DNA of 64,000 bases from Ectothiorhodospira haloalkaliphila ATCC 51935 (GTDB lineage Bacteria; Pseudomonadota; Gammaproteobacteria; Ectothiorhodospirales; Ectothiorhodospiraceae), in NCBI RefSeq assembly GCF_000633935.1, contig NZ_KK214997.1, positions 322,951-386,950 of the forward strand, given 5' to 3'. Under the pieces are notes generated by a model, which had not been told where the DNA came from, ran no database searches, and saw nothing but the letters and a program-made list of their open reading frames with translations. Both the position numbers and the translations under genes were made by a program. Numbering within the stretch: position 1 is the first letter of the stretch; every line of letters begins with the position of its first letter. Below are positions 39,410 through 47,586 of the stretch, one piece after another.

Positions 39410-40639
39410 ATGCCCCTGACTGACGTCGCCGTTCGCAAGGTCAAACCCTCCGACAAGACGAAGAAACTCTTTGATAGTGGTGGACTTTATTTGGAAGTCT
39501 CCCCCTCCGGTGGCCGCTGGTGGCGCCTGAAATATCGTTATGGAGGGAAGGAAAAACGCCTATCTCTTGGTGTCTATCCTGAGACCTCACTCAAGGAGGC
39601 CAGAAAACGGCGAGACGAATCCCGACAGCTACTGGAAAACGGCGTTGACCCCAGCGTCAGCCGAAAGGCTCTGAAATCGGCCCGCGCTGAAAGCTCGGCC
39701 AACAGCTTTGAGGCAGTGGCAAGGGAATGGTTTGAGAGGCGCTCAACGGACTGGGTTGAAGACCACGGTAACCGGATTATTCGCCGCCTTGAGCGTGACG
39801 TTTTCCCGCGCATCGGCAGGAGACCTATTAGCGAGATTAGCGCCCCCGAACTTCTGGACGTATTGCGTCGCATTGAAAAACGTGGAGCCATCGAGACAGC
39901 CCACCGCGCCCTGAGCAACTGCGGTCAGGTTTTCCGCTATGCCATCGCCACCGCCCGTGCTGAACGGGATCCTTCGGGCGACCTTAAAGGGGCCTTAACC
40001 GCAGTCAAGGCCAAGCATTTTGCGGCAACCACTGATCCGGACCGACTGGGTCTCATGCTGACCGCGATGGATGGGTACCACGGAACAACTACCGTGCGTT
40101 GCGCTATGCGACTGGCACCGCTGGTTTTCGTGCGGCCCGGGGAGCTGAGAAAAGCCGAATGGGCACACTTCGACTTAGGGGCTGCTGAATGGCGATACCA
40201 GGCCAGCAAAACCGCAACCCCCCATATTGTACCCCTCTCCCGGCAGGCCCTGGAGATCCTGCAAGAAATACACCACATCACCGGCAATGGCCGCTACGTG
40301 TTTCCCAGTGCGAGAAGCCCCAGCCGGCCAATGAGTGACAACGCAATCCTGGCCGCCATGCGCCGCATGGACATCGGGAAGGATGAAATGACGGGCCACG
40401 GCTTTCGGGCCGTTGCCAGGACAATTCTCGACGAAGTGCTCGGGATTCGCCCCGACTACATTGAACACCAACTCGCGCACAGGGTTCGCGACCCCCATGG
40501 ACGAGCCTACAACCGCACGGCTCACCTGGACGAACGCCGCAAGATGATGCAGGTCTGGGCGGATTACCTTGACGCGATCAAATCCGGCAAGACCGGTACC
40601 GATGCCCTGCCCTCGAGCGATCAATCCCTGGCCTCCTGA
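39410..40639 (+). CDS. P4-type tyrosine integrase of the ssrA-integrated element
   Basis: A 409-residue integrase. The N-terminal DUF4102 arm-binding domain is clear (LTDVAVRKVKPSDKTKKLFDSGGLYLEVSPSGGRWWRLKYRY), a SAM-like core-binding domain follows, then the catalytic domain with Arg in FVRPGELRKAEW, HxxR in GHGFRAVARTILDE, a late His (HQLAHRVRD) and Tyr in GRAYNRTAHL. It inserts and excises the element at ssrA. It precedes the replication and partition module, as in PFGI-1/SPI-7-like elements. The following 212 bases contain an AT-rich stretch (40740-40800) that may hold a promoter. Confidence 0.93.
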   Translation: MPLTDVAVRKVKPSDKTKKLFDSGGLYLEVSPSGGRWWRLKYRYGGKEKRLSLGVYPETSLKEARKRRDESRQLLENGVDPSVSRKALKSARAESSANSFEAVAREWFERRSTDWVEDHGNRIIRRLERDVFPRIGRRPISEISAPELLDVLRRIEKRGAIETAHRALSNCGQVFRYAIATARAERDPSGDLKGALTAVKAKHFAATTDPDRLGLMLTAMDGYHGTTTVRCAMRLAPLVFVRPGELRKAEWAHFDLGAAEWRYQASKTATPHIVPLSRQALEILQEIHHITGNGRYVFPSARSPSRPMSDNAILAAMRRMDIGKDEMTGHGFRAVARTILDEVLGIRPDYIEHQLAHRVRDPHGRAYNRTAHLDERRKMMQVWADYLDAIKSGKTGTDALPSSDQSLAS

Positions 40640-40851
40640 GACCCGATCGGAAACCCTGAAGACCAGCGGAGATCCAGACCTGGCAATACCTGCCCCCAGC
40701 GGGATTCAAGCCTAGACACGCGATGGGATACAGAGGCCCTATAACTCCAGAGAATTGATTTATCCCAAAACAATCTTAGAGAGCATATCAAGTTTTATCA
40801 AAAACGGACGCCAAAGGATTCGTCAGGGGCAGTGTTAAGGGAGCGGATGAC

Positions 40852-41622
40852 ATGACCAAGCCCAGCACAGCAGATGACTGCCAGATCCTTCAGTCCTATC
40901 ACGCCTACTACCCAGTCCCCACCGCCGCAGCCTTGTGGTGCGGCGTTCCCCCAAAAACCATCGAGACCCTCCTGCAAGAGGCCGAGCCGATTGAGGATGG
41001 CATCTTCCACCATCCCGAGATCGCCTGCCTTGATGAGCGCTGTCGTGTCATCCACGAAGCCATTGAGCAGGACCAGTTGCCCTGTGGCCGACTGGGCAAT
41101 GGCCAACTCCTGCATTCCCAGGATCCAGTACCCAGAGCCATGCGTACCATCCAGCGACGGGATTTCAAGGACTGGATCGAGCGGGAGTTTCCCGCCGACA
41201 AGCCTTCCCTGCTGTTCGACGCGGTGGAACGCCAGCGGCGATCCGGCATCAGCGTTGAAACCTTCCTGGCCCTGAAGGCGGAACACGACCGCCTGGAAAA
41301 ACAGCTGATCAAGCAAAAGCGCCGCTGCAAGAGGCTGCAGGGGCAGAAAAAAAGCCTCAAGGCCCATTGCCACCAGCTGGAGGAAGCGCAGCAGCATCGC
41401 CCGCTCGGCGAGCGCGCCGAGACCACCTACCTGAACATCATCGCCGCCCTGATGGAGCTCCTCCTGCCCTCCCCCGGCGATTCCTCGCCTGCGCCACGCT
41501 TCCGGCGCCAGGCCGATGTCATCGAGGCCCTGCTGGCCCGTCACGAGGGCAAGCCCGGGCTCTCCCAGCGGACCTTGCAGGCCAAGCTGGCCGCTGCCAA
41601 CCAACGTTTTCGCGCCAGCTGA
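40852..41622 (+). CDS. Uncharacterised element protein with coiled coil
   Basis: A 256-residue protein. The N-terminal part (YHAYYPVPTAAALWCGVPPKTIETLLQEA) suggests a helix-turn-helix-like fold. The middle (residues 135-190, AEHDRLEKQLIKQKRRCKRLQGQKKSLKAHCHQLEEAQQ) is a basic coiled coil. The tail (RRQADVIEALLARHEGKPGLSQRTLQAKLAAA) is helical. I do not recognise a named family, but similar genes stand at the left edge of PFGI-1-class elements, so a regulatory or DNA-binding role is possible. Confidence 0.75.
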   Translation: MTKPSTADDCQILQSYHAYYPVPTAAALWCGVPPKTIETLLQEAEPIEDGIFHHPEIACLDERCRVIHEAIEQDQLPCGRLGNGQLLHSQDPVPRAMRTIQRRDFKDWIEREFPADKPSLLFDAVERQRRSGISVETFLALKAEHDRLEKQLIKQKRRCKRLQGQKKSLKAHCHQLEEAQQHRPLGERAETTYLNIIAALMELLLPSPGDSSPAPRFRRQADVIEALLARHEGKPGLSQRTLQAKLAAANQRFRAS

Positions 41623-41629
41623 TCCGTTC

Positions 41630-41663
41630 ACCGCAATTGCGGTCGGGGCCGCCGCAGTTGCGG
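41630..41663. promoter_or_regulatory. Pair of CCGCA/TGCGG palindromes upstream of the regulator-parAB operon
   Basis: ACCGCAATTGCGGT (41630-41643) is a perfect 14-bp palindrome. CCGCAGTTGCGG (41652-41663) repeats the same half-sites with a changed centre, about 20 bases away. Their position 66 bases before the AlpA-like start suggests an operator, or a parS-like site for the ParB made downstream. No protein binding is shown. Confidence 0.5.
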
Positions 41664-41729
41664 TGATTTTCCGATTCGGCCCATCGACACTCCCAGGCCA
41701 TGTCCCAACACGCCCAAGGAGGCATTGTC

Positions 41730-41930
41730 ATGGCCAACACCATTCTCAGACTGCCTGACGTCAAGGCACGCACCGGCCTGTCCCGCAGCACGATCTATCT
41801 GCGCGTGTCCCAGGGGGTCTTCCCCAAACCCATCTCCCTGGGCGGTCGCGCCGTGGGCTGGGTGGAAGAGGACGTGGATCAGTGGCTGCAGCAACGGATC
41901 GATGCCAGCCGGCATCCGGTGGCGAGGTGA
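41730..41930 (+). CDS. AlpA-family helix-turn-helix regulator
   Basis: A 66-residue winged-helix protein of the AlpA/excisionase type: ILRLPDVKARTGLSRSTIYLRVSQGVFPKPISLGGRAVGWVEEDVDQWL. The start at 41730 follows AAGGAGG by 7 bases. Such proteins control integrase and element genes, and some act as excision factors. Its stop is 3 bases before parA. Confidence 0.92.
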   Translation: MANTILRLPDVKARTGLSRSTIYLRVSQGVFPKPISLGGRAVGWVEEDVDQWLQQRIDASRHPVAR

Positions 41931-41933
41931 CCC

Positions 41934-42779
41934 ATGGCGATCAAGGTCACCATCACCAGCACCAAGGGCGGGGTGGGCAAGACCACCCTGTGTGCCAACC
42001 TGGCGGGCATCCTGGCCGATCTGGGGCAACGTGTCCTGGCCGTGGACGCCGACATCCAGCCCACCCTGTCCAGTTACTACGCCATCACCGACCGGGCCCC
42101 CGCCGGGCTCATGCAACTGGTCAGTACCGCCTCGCTGGAGGGCATCATCAGCCGCTGCAGTGTCGCTGGACTGGACCTGGTGCTCTCCGATGATCCCGGC
42201 GGCCACCTGCAGAACTGGGTGCTGCATCAGCCGGATGGGCGGGTACGCATGCGTCACCTGCTCATGCAGCTCGAGTCCGGGTATGACGTGATTCTGATCG
42301 ATACCCAGGGGGCCGTCGGGCCCTTGCAGGATGCCGCCATCCTGGCCGCCGATCTACTGATCTCGCCCATCCCCCCGGAAATCCTTTCCGCCCGGGAATT
42401 CACCCGAGGCACCGTCGCCATGCTCGAGCGGCTCCGCCCCATGGCCTGTATGGGGGCGCCCGTCGGCCCCCTGCGCGGCGTTCTCTACCGGATGGATCAC
42501 ACCCGGGATGCCCGCATCATCGCCCAGGAACTGCGCGAGGCCTCGTATGTGCCCTCGCGGGGCGCCATCACGATCCTCGAGACGGTGATACCGGCCACGG
42601 TGGCCTATCGTGAAGCCGCCACCCATCGCTGCCCGGTGCATCGCTGGGAGACCCGGCGCACCGGCCCCACGGCGCCGGCACTGCAGACCATGGCCGCCCT
42701 GGTCCATGAAGTGTTCCCGCACCTGCGGGGGCAAGCGCCACGCTGGAGTCTGTCGACCGACAAGGCAGGTGTGCAATGA
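41934..42779 (+). CDS. parA: ParA/Soj-family partition ATPase
   Basis: A 281-residue deviant-Walker ATPase: TSTKGGVGKTTLCANLAG, VLAVDADIQPTLSSYY and ILIDTQGAVGPLQDAAILAADLLISP. It is the partition or stabilisation ATPase found at this place in PFGI-1/SPI-7-class elements, where it maintains the excised circle. It overlaps the parB start by 4 bases (ATGA). Confidence 0.93.
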   Translation: MAIKVTITSTKGGVGKTTLCANLAGILADLGQRVLAVDADIQPTLSSYYAITDRAPAGLMQLVSTASLEGIISRCSVAGLDLVLSDDPGGHLQNWVLHQPDGRVRMRHLLMQLESGYDVILIDTQGAVGPLQDAAILAADLLISPIPPEILSAREFTRGTVAMLERLRPMACMGAPVGPLRGVLYRMDHTRDARIIAQELREASYVPSRGAITILETVIPATVAYREAATHRCPVHRWETRRTGPTAPALQTMAALVHEVFPHLRGQAPRWSLSTDKAGVQ

Positions 42780-44437
42780 GTCGCCCGGAATCACCCGATG
42801 TCGGGGCCATGCTGCGCGAGGGCCACTTCGCCCGGCCCGACGAACCACCGGCCTCAGCGGATCCGGTGACGGTCACGCAGATGATTCTCGAGATCAGCCG
42901 TATCCAGCCCTATGATCGCAATCCACGGCGCGAGCGCAACCCGCGTTACGATGAGATCAAGCAGTCCATCCGGGCCCAGCGGGGCTTGAACAATGCCCTG
43001 GAGATCACCCGGCGGCCGGGGGATCCGCACTATATGGTGCGCGCCGGTGGCAACACCCGCCTGGAAATCCTCAAGGAGTTGCTGGCACAAACCGGTGACC
43101 CCTGCTTCGCTCAGGTGCATTGTCTGTTTCACCCCTGGACCCATGAAGCCGCCGTGCTCACCGCACACCTGGTGGAGAACGAGTTGCGTGGCGAACTGAC
43201 ACTGATCGACAAGGCACTGGGTCTTGAGGATCTGCGCGCCCAACTGGAGGCCCAGATTCAGCAGCCCTTGTCCCGCAGTGAACTCGCCCGCCAATTGGCG
43301 GACCTGGGATACACCCTCTCCCGACGTCACCTGCGCCGGTTCGAGTATGCCGCCCGGATCCTGTATCCCCTCATCCCCGAGGCCCTGCGAAACGGTATGG
43401 GGCAACCCCAGATTGATGGGCTGCGCACCCTGGAGCAGGCCTTTCAGACACTCTGGACACAGGCCGGTGAAGCACCGGATTTGTTCGACGGCATCTGGAG
43501 TGACGTGCTGACGGACCTGGACGGTCCGGATTTCGATGTGGAACTGGTACGCGAGGGCATGGAAAACCGCCTGGCCACCCTGCTGGAACGCCCCCTGACC
43601 CACATCCGCCTGGAGGTGGACGCCCTGATCGCAGGTCGACGGCTGATGGGCGAGCCTCAGGAACCCGTGTCCGACACACAAGATCAGCCCATCGCGCCGC
43701 CTGAGGCGGCCTGCCCTGATCTTGCCCAGTCAGCGCCTGCATCCGAGGAGGCGCCCTCTCCGGGTGATATGCCTGACCCATCCATGGCCCCACACAGCCT
43801 GAAGGCGGCTCCTGGCGAGCACCAAGAGTCGACCTCCCACAACGATGGCGATGGCGATGGCGATGGCGATGGCGATGGCGATGGCGATGGCGATGGCGAT
43901 GGCGATGGCGATGGCCAGGAGGATAGCGAGACCGCGTATAGCGCAAACCCCCGCCCAAACCCATCACTGCCCACGGACCTGAAGTCCCTGCGCAGCCGCA
44001 ACTACGTGCTGAGCCTGCAACTGGCTCAGCACCATGGACTAGGGGACTGCATCCGCCCTTATCGCCTGGGGCTGGGGTTTCTCGTGGATTTCCCCGCCGA
44101 GGCAGTGGATCCCAGCGTACCGGATGACACTCTCTCGCACTGGATCTGGTGGTTCCTGTTCGTGCTGTCGGAGTTCCATGCCGATCAGGATCGCGCCGCG
44201 CACCTGATCGAACATGAACTGATCGATTATCTGCCAGCGGATCCGGATGCACAGGCTCGGGTGCGGACACCGGACTGGACCCGGCTGGGCAATGAACTGC
44301 TGTCCTCCCCAAGACTGGCGGAGCGGGACATACAGATCCTGCATCAACTCCTCCACAGTTGCCGCCAGACACGCCAGCAGGCCCGGGATCCGGCGGGCAA
44401 CAGCCTGTGGCCACCTGACGGGGAGCACGAATCATGA
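42776..44437 (+). CDS. ParB-family protein of PFGI-1-class integrative elements
   Basis: A 553-residue protein. Residues 40-130 are a ParB-type nuclease/CTP-binding-like domain (ISRIQPYDRNPRRERNPRYDEIKQSIRAQRGLNNALEI; VRAGGNTRLEILKEL), followed by an HTH region (LSRSELARQLADLGYTLSRRHLRRF). It matches the TIGR03764 type ParB of integrative elements. Around residues 357-380 lies a run of twelve Asp-Gly pairs encoded by a perfect GATGGC hexamer repeat; the C-terminal 170 residues are helical. It overlaps the next gene by 4 bases. Confidence 0.88.
   Translation: MSRPESPDVGAMLREGHFARPDEPPASADPVTVTQMILEISRIQPYDRNPRRERNPRYDEIKQSIRAQRGLNNALEITRRPGDPHYMVRAGGNTRLEILKELLAQTGDPCFAQVHCLFHPWTHEAAVLTAHLVENELRGELTLIDKALGLEDLRAQLEAQIQQPLSRSELARQLADLGYTLSRRHLRRFEYAARILYPLIPEALRNGMGQPQIDGLRTLEQAFQTLWTQAGEAPDLFDGIWSDVLTDLDGPDFDVELVREGMENRLATLLERPLTHIRLEVDALIAGRRLMGEPQEPVSDTQDQPIAPPEAACPDLAQSAPASEEAPSPGDMPDPSMAPHSLKAAPGEHQESTSHNDGDGDGDGDGDGDGDGDGDGDGDGQEDSETAYSANPRPNPSLPTDLKSLRSRNYVLSLQLAQHHGLGDCIRPYRLGLGFLVDFPAEAVDPSVPDDTLSHWIWWFLFVLSEFHADQDRAAHLIEHELIDYLPADPDAQARVRTPDWTRLGNELLSSPRLAERDIQILHQLLHSCRQTRQQARDPAGNSLWPPDGEHES
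43844..43915 (+). repeat. GATGGC hexamer microsatellite, twelve units, inside parB
   Basis: Seventy-two bases of uninterrupted GATGGC units encode (Asp-Gly)12. Perfect repetition at DNA level implies slippage; unit changes keep the reading frame, so only linker length would vary. Confidence 0.9.
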
Positions 44438-44985
44438 ACGCCGCCAGTGAAGTGTCCTTCCACATCCTGCGCTTTGCCCTGCAGCGGGTGCAGGATGGCG
44501 ACCTGGGGGCCGCCCTGGAGCTGGGCTTCACCCTGGAGGAGATCCGGGGCATGGAGCAGCTCACTCTCAAGGATCTCTCCCACCTGAGTCGGCTGAGCGG
44601 ACATTTTCTGCGCATGCAGGTGGACCACGACACCTATCGGACGATGCTCAACCGGGTGCGCGAAGAGGCTCACAGCGAGGCCCTGCAGGATGCCCTGCTG
44701 CAGGCCGGCGCGCCGCGTTCGCTGATGGCCGACCTGTTTGGCTGGGGCGCCCTGCAATATGCCCAGCGACGCAAGCTGCTGGGGGTGCAGAGTCCTTGCG
44801 GCCGCCCCGGCAAACCCACTGAAGCCCAGGAGCAGAACATCTGGGATCTGTGGCAAGCCCATCAGCACCACCCCCTTGCACAGCGTTACCTGGAGACGGC
44901 ACAGGCGGCCCAGGTCTCGGTCGGGATGGTCGTTCATTTGCTGCAGGCCTGGGAACAGGCCGGTCTGATGCCGTCGGATCACTGA
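44434..44985 (+). CDS. DUF2857-family element protein
   Basis: A 183-residue helical protein: SFHILRFALQRVQDGDLGAALELGFTLEEIRGMEQLTLKDLSHLSRL, then MADLFGWGALQYAQRRKLLGV and GRPGKPTEAQEQNIWDLW. This matches DUF2857, which follows parB in SPI-7/PFGI-1-type elements. The central part looks like a flhC/transcription-regulator-like helical fold but function is not known. Translationally coupled to parB (4-base overlap). Confidence 0.85.
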   Translation: MNAASEVSFHILRFALQRVQDGDLGAALELGFTLEEIRGMEQLTLKDLSHLSRLSGHFLRMQVDHDTYRTMLNRVREEAHSEALQDALLQAGAPRSLMADLFGWGALQYAQRRKLLGVQSPCGRPGKPTEAQEQNIWDLWQAHQHHPLAQRYLETAQAAQVSVGMVVHLLQAWEQAGLMPSDH

Positions 44986-45035
44986 GGGCATGACACGCAG
45001 CGATACCGTGTCCTCAGCCCCTGAGATCCGAACTC

Positions 45036-46358
45036 ATGTCCACTCCGTCATCAGGCAATCACTCACCCCCCGTCTCCTCCCACACCCGGGATCTGGCGGA
45101 ATACATAGAGCGTACGGTCGCCCATCTGCGGCAACAACCGGATGCCTTCCAGCGAGACGCGGGCGGACTGCTGTTCCTGGGCACCTGGAACGACAGCATC
45201 CCGAGGCGACTGATCCGGGATCCGGTCCTCAAACCCGTGGAAGTGCGTCTCTGGGCGGTCATGCGCACCCTGGTGGGCGCCGATGGACCGGCGGTCATGC
45301 CGGACTACACCACACTGGCGCAATACACCAACGTGGCCTCACGCAGCACCATATCATCGGCCATGCTGGTCCTGCGCATTGCCCGATGGCTTTCCCTGTG
45401 CGCCCGGGTGCGTGATGCGGCCGGGCGCCATGTGGGCAACATCTACGCCCTGCATGACGAACCGATTCCCCTCGCCGACGCCATGCACCTGGACACCGGC
45501 CACATCGGTTTTCTCCACACCCTGACCCGCCACGCCCAGGCCCGGATTCGCCGCCTTGCGCAGGACACCCTCGCCGCCATCGAGACATCCGTCTTGCAAG
45601 GTGACGACATCACACAGCCCGAAGACCTGAAAACCACCGCCTGGCGACGCCTGAAGTTCCTCGAAGCGAGTGCACAGTTTAGCCTTGACACACTGAGAGG
45701 AATATGCATTCCACCCCATCCACACCCCCTCAGTGAGGCTGGCGAGGGGGATGCACCGGCCTCCAGCCGAGTCCAAAAATTGGACTCGGTGCCCGATAGC
45801 CGAGTCCAAAAACTGTACTCCGCTGGAAAAAATGAAGTTTTTCAAGAAAAACAACAAGATAACATCCGAGTCCAAAAACTGTACTCGGCTCCTTGTAGTA
45901 GTAGTAGTAGTAAAAAAAATAAAACTACTACTACAAAAACCCCCCCAAGGTTAAACGAAGAGGATACGGGACAATGCGAACCCGCCCGACTCACCTGGCC
46001 CGCGCAACTCAGCGCGGATGAGCGCCTGCTGGTGGCCCCAGCCTGTCGCAGACTGGCGCAGGCACAGGCCCAGGACGTCCTGGATGAGCTCCAGGGGCGC
46101 CTGCAAAGCCCACACGGCGATCCGATCAAGAACCCGGTCGGCTGGCTCATCGCCAGTTGCAAGCGGGCCCGAGAGGGGCAGTTCCAGCTCACCAGCGCGG
46201 GATTGCGGGTCCGACAGGCCCGGCAGAAGCGGGCGGAACGGGCCCCTCAGGGCCAACCGATGCAATCTCCCGATCCACTGCCCGCCGGTGATCCGGATCA
46301 TCCGCTTGTTCAACGGATCCAGGCCATGAGAACCAGGAAGAAATCCAAGACTTCGTAG
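45036..46358 (+). CDS. STY4528-like replication-module protein
   Basis: A 440-residue protein. The N-terminal 230 residues hold the conserved domain (PRRLIRDPVLKPVEVRLWAVMRTLVGADGPAVMPDYTTLAQYTNVASRSTISSAMLVLRIARWLSL), resembling a winged-helix replication initiator. The linker (residues 245-310) carries three RVQKL(D/Y)S repeats coded by palindromes, then SSSSSKKNKTTTTK coded by a hairpin of trinucleotide repeats. A C-terminal helical domain follows (LTWPAQLSADERLLVAPACRRL). This architecture is that of the STY4528 family of SPI-7-class elements. Confidence 0.85.
   Translation: MSTPSSGNHSPPVSSHTRDLAEYIERTVAHLRQQPDAFQRDAGGLLFLGTWNDSIPRRLIRDPVLKPVEVRLWAVMRTLVGADGPAVMPDYTTLAQYTNVASRSTISSAMLVLRIARWLSLCARVRDAAGRHVGNIYALHDEPIPLADAMHLDTGHIGFLHTLTRHAQARIRRLAQDTLAAIETSVLQGDDITQPEDLKTTAWRRLKFLEASAQFSLDTLRGICIPPHPHPLSEAGEGDAPASSRVQKLDSVPDSRVQKLYSAGKNEVFQEKQQDNIRVQKLYSAPCSSSSSKKNKTTTTKTPPRLNEEDTGQCEPARLTWPAQLSADERLLVAPACRRLAQAQAQDVLDELQGRLQSPHGDPIKNPVGWLIASCKRAREGQFQLTSAGLRVRQARQKRAERAPQGQPMQSPDPLPAGDPDHPLVQRIQAMRTRKKSKTS
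45767..45888. repeat. Three palindromic repeats inside the STY4528-like gene
   Basis: CCGAGTCCAAAAATTGGACT-type units occur at 45767-45789 (perfect 10-bp arms around AAA), 45800-45821 and 45866-45888 (arms with one mismatch). Each unit codes for RVQKL(D/Y)S. The conserved thing appears to be the DNA or RNA hairpin as much as the peptide. Confidence 0.85.
45895..45934 (+). repeat. Trinucleotide-repeat hairpin around an A8 run in the STY4528-like gene
   Basis: (GTA)n from 45895 to 45911, then A8-T-A4, then CTACTACTAC: the outer 11 bases on each side are perfect complements, with the A-run in the loop. The arms code for Ser and Thr runs. Poly-A runs can cause transcriptional slippage or frameshifting, so this may be more than a linker. 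Confidence 0.85.
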
Positions 46359-46362
46359 GGGG

Positions 46363-46720
46363 TGGGCGAGTCGCCCACCCCCCTGGCGGGGCCGATTCCC
46401 CCCCTGCCGGCACCAGATCGGGCCGGCAAATAACCCCACAATTTACCTGGGCGAGTCGCCCACCCCCCTGGCGCGACCGATTCACCCCCTGCCAGCACCG
46501 GCTCGGCGCCGGGAAATAACCCCACAATTTACCTGGGCGAGTCGCCCACCCCCTGGCGGGACCGATTCACCCCTGCCGACACCGGAACGGCACCGGGAAA
46601 TAACCCTACAATTTACCTGGGCGAGTCGCCCACCCCCTTGGCGGGGAGGATTCACCCCCTGCCAGCACCGGCTCAGCGCCGGGAAATAACCCTACAAATT
46701 ACCTGGGCGAGTCGCCCACC
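46363..46720. repeat. Tandem array of about 85-bp repeats with five identical palindromes
   Basis: The gap after the STY4528-like gene (46359-46821) is filled by four direct repeats with periods of 85, 86, 84 and 86 bases plus a final partial unit. Each begins with the palindrome TGGGCGAGTCGCCCA (at 46363, 46448, 46534, 46618 and 46704), followed by C-run, GGATTCACCCCCTGCC-type and GCGCCGGGAAATAACCC-type segments and an AT-rich ACAATTTACC. The layout of iterated palindromes plus short AT stretches beside a replication-initiator-like gene suggests an origin of replication or a partition/iteron locus. Confidence 0.9.
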
Positions 46721-46821
46721 CCCCATCCGCAAAAAACCGTTCGTTTTGGATGAACCGTTTTCGGCTGCATTCCGGTTGCGGTTTGCGGATCCTCTGTGGT
46801 GGGTCAATCCGAGGAGTCGTC

Positions 46822-47586
46822 ATGTCTCAGCTCGATCCGCGTTCGCGTGCCCCCTCGCCGGGGCAGCCGCCGCCCATTGCCTGGCCGTCGCTCGAGGACT
46901 TCGAGGCTGCTGCGCGACTGCGTGACCTGCTGATCGCCGAGACCGGGCGGCCCTACCTGGTCCGGCGGGACAGGCAGGGCTTCCAGCTGGTTCGCTCGCC
47001 CCCTGGGACGGCTGCGGCGCAAGCGACTGCCACCGCCGGGCCGAGCCCGCCTCAGGGCGTCCAGGCCGCCGCCCGGGTGCTACGGCCCGCCTGGCGCAAT
47101 GGCTGGTACCACGGCCTGGTGATCCTGCTGAGCCTGGCGTTGGCCGTGGCTGCCGTGGAATCCGCCGATCCCTGGCTGGCAATGCTGCTGGGGGAGCGCG
47201 CCTTCGAGCATGCGGTGCAGGCACTGCCACTGGATCCCGGTCTCTGGGCGATGGGCTTCTGCCTGCTGATGGCGTCGCTGAGCGCCATCGCCTGGATGGT
47301 CCAGCGTTACAGCCATCGCTACTGCCTCAGGGACGGGGCCATCGAGGTGCAGACCGGTCTGATCGCCCGACGCACCCGGCGCGTGAACCTGACGCACATT
47401 CGCTCCATCGGCCTGGAGCAATCCCTGTGGGGGCGCCTGTTCAACGTCGGCCATCTGGAGTTTGCCTCGGCCGGCACCGGCGAGATCGACATCCGCTGGC
47501 ATGGCCTGCGCCATCCGGCGAGCATCCGCCAGCAGGTCCAGAACCTGATCCAGGCCGCCCAGCGGCCGGCAGGCGGTGAGACATGA
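46822..47586 (+). CDS. Membrane protein with bacterial PH domain
   Basis: A 254-residue protein from the ATG at 46822, preceded by GAGGAG. The N-terminal 90 residues are Pro/Ala-rich and soluble. Two hydrophobic segments (GLVILLSLALAVAAVE and LWAMGFCLLMASLSAIAWMV) are followed by a bPH_2-type domain (YCLRDGAIEVQTGLIARRTRRVNLTHIRSIGLEQSLWGRLFNVGHLEFASAG). It overlaps the next gene by 4 bases, so it is in the module operon. A PH-domain membrane protein is not a standard member of this module; its role is unknown. Confidence 0.85.
   Translation: MSQLDPRSRAPSPGQPPPIAWPSLEDFEAAARLRDLLIAETGRPYLVRRDRQGFQLVRSPPGTAAAQATATAGPSPPQGVQAAARVLRPAWRNGWYHGLVILLSLALAVAAVESADPWLAMLLGERAFEHAVQALPLDPGLWAMGFCLLMASLSAIAWMVQRYSHRYCLRDGAIEVQTGLIARRTRRVNLTHIRSIGLEQSLWGRLFNVGHLEFASAGTGEIDIRWHGLRHPASIRQQVQNLIQAAQRPAGGET

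Noticed and set aside
39410..40639. Prophage origin for the island
   Set aside because: The integrase is of a type shared with phages, but no phage structural or lysis genes follow; the module matches integrative conjugative elements.
45733..45954. Alternative-frame peptide with ESKN repeats inside the STY4528-like gene
   Set aside because: Arises from the same palindromic repeats read in another frame; the main frame has the conserved domains on both sides.
46363..46720. CRISPR-like array
   Set aside because: Period of about 85 bases with conserved spacers as well as repeats, and no cas genes; it is a tandem repeat, not repeats with unique spacers.
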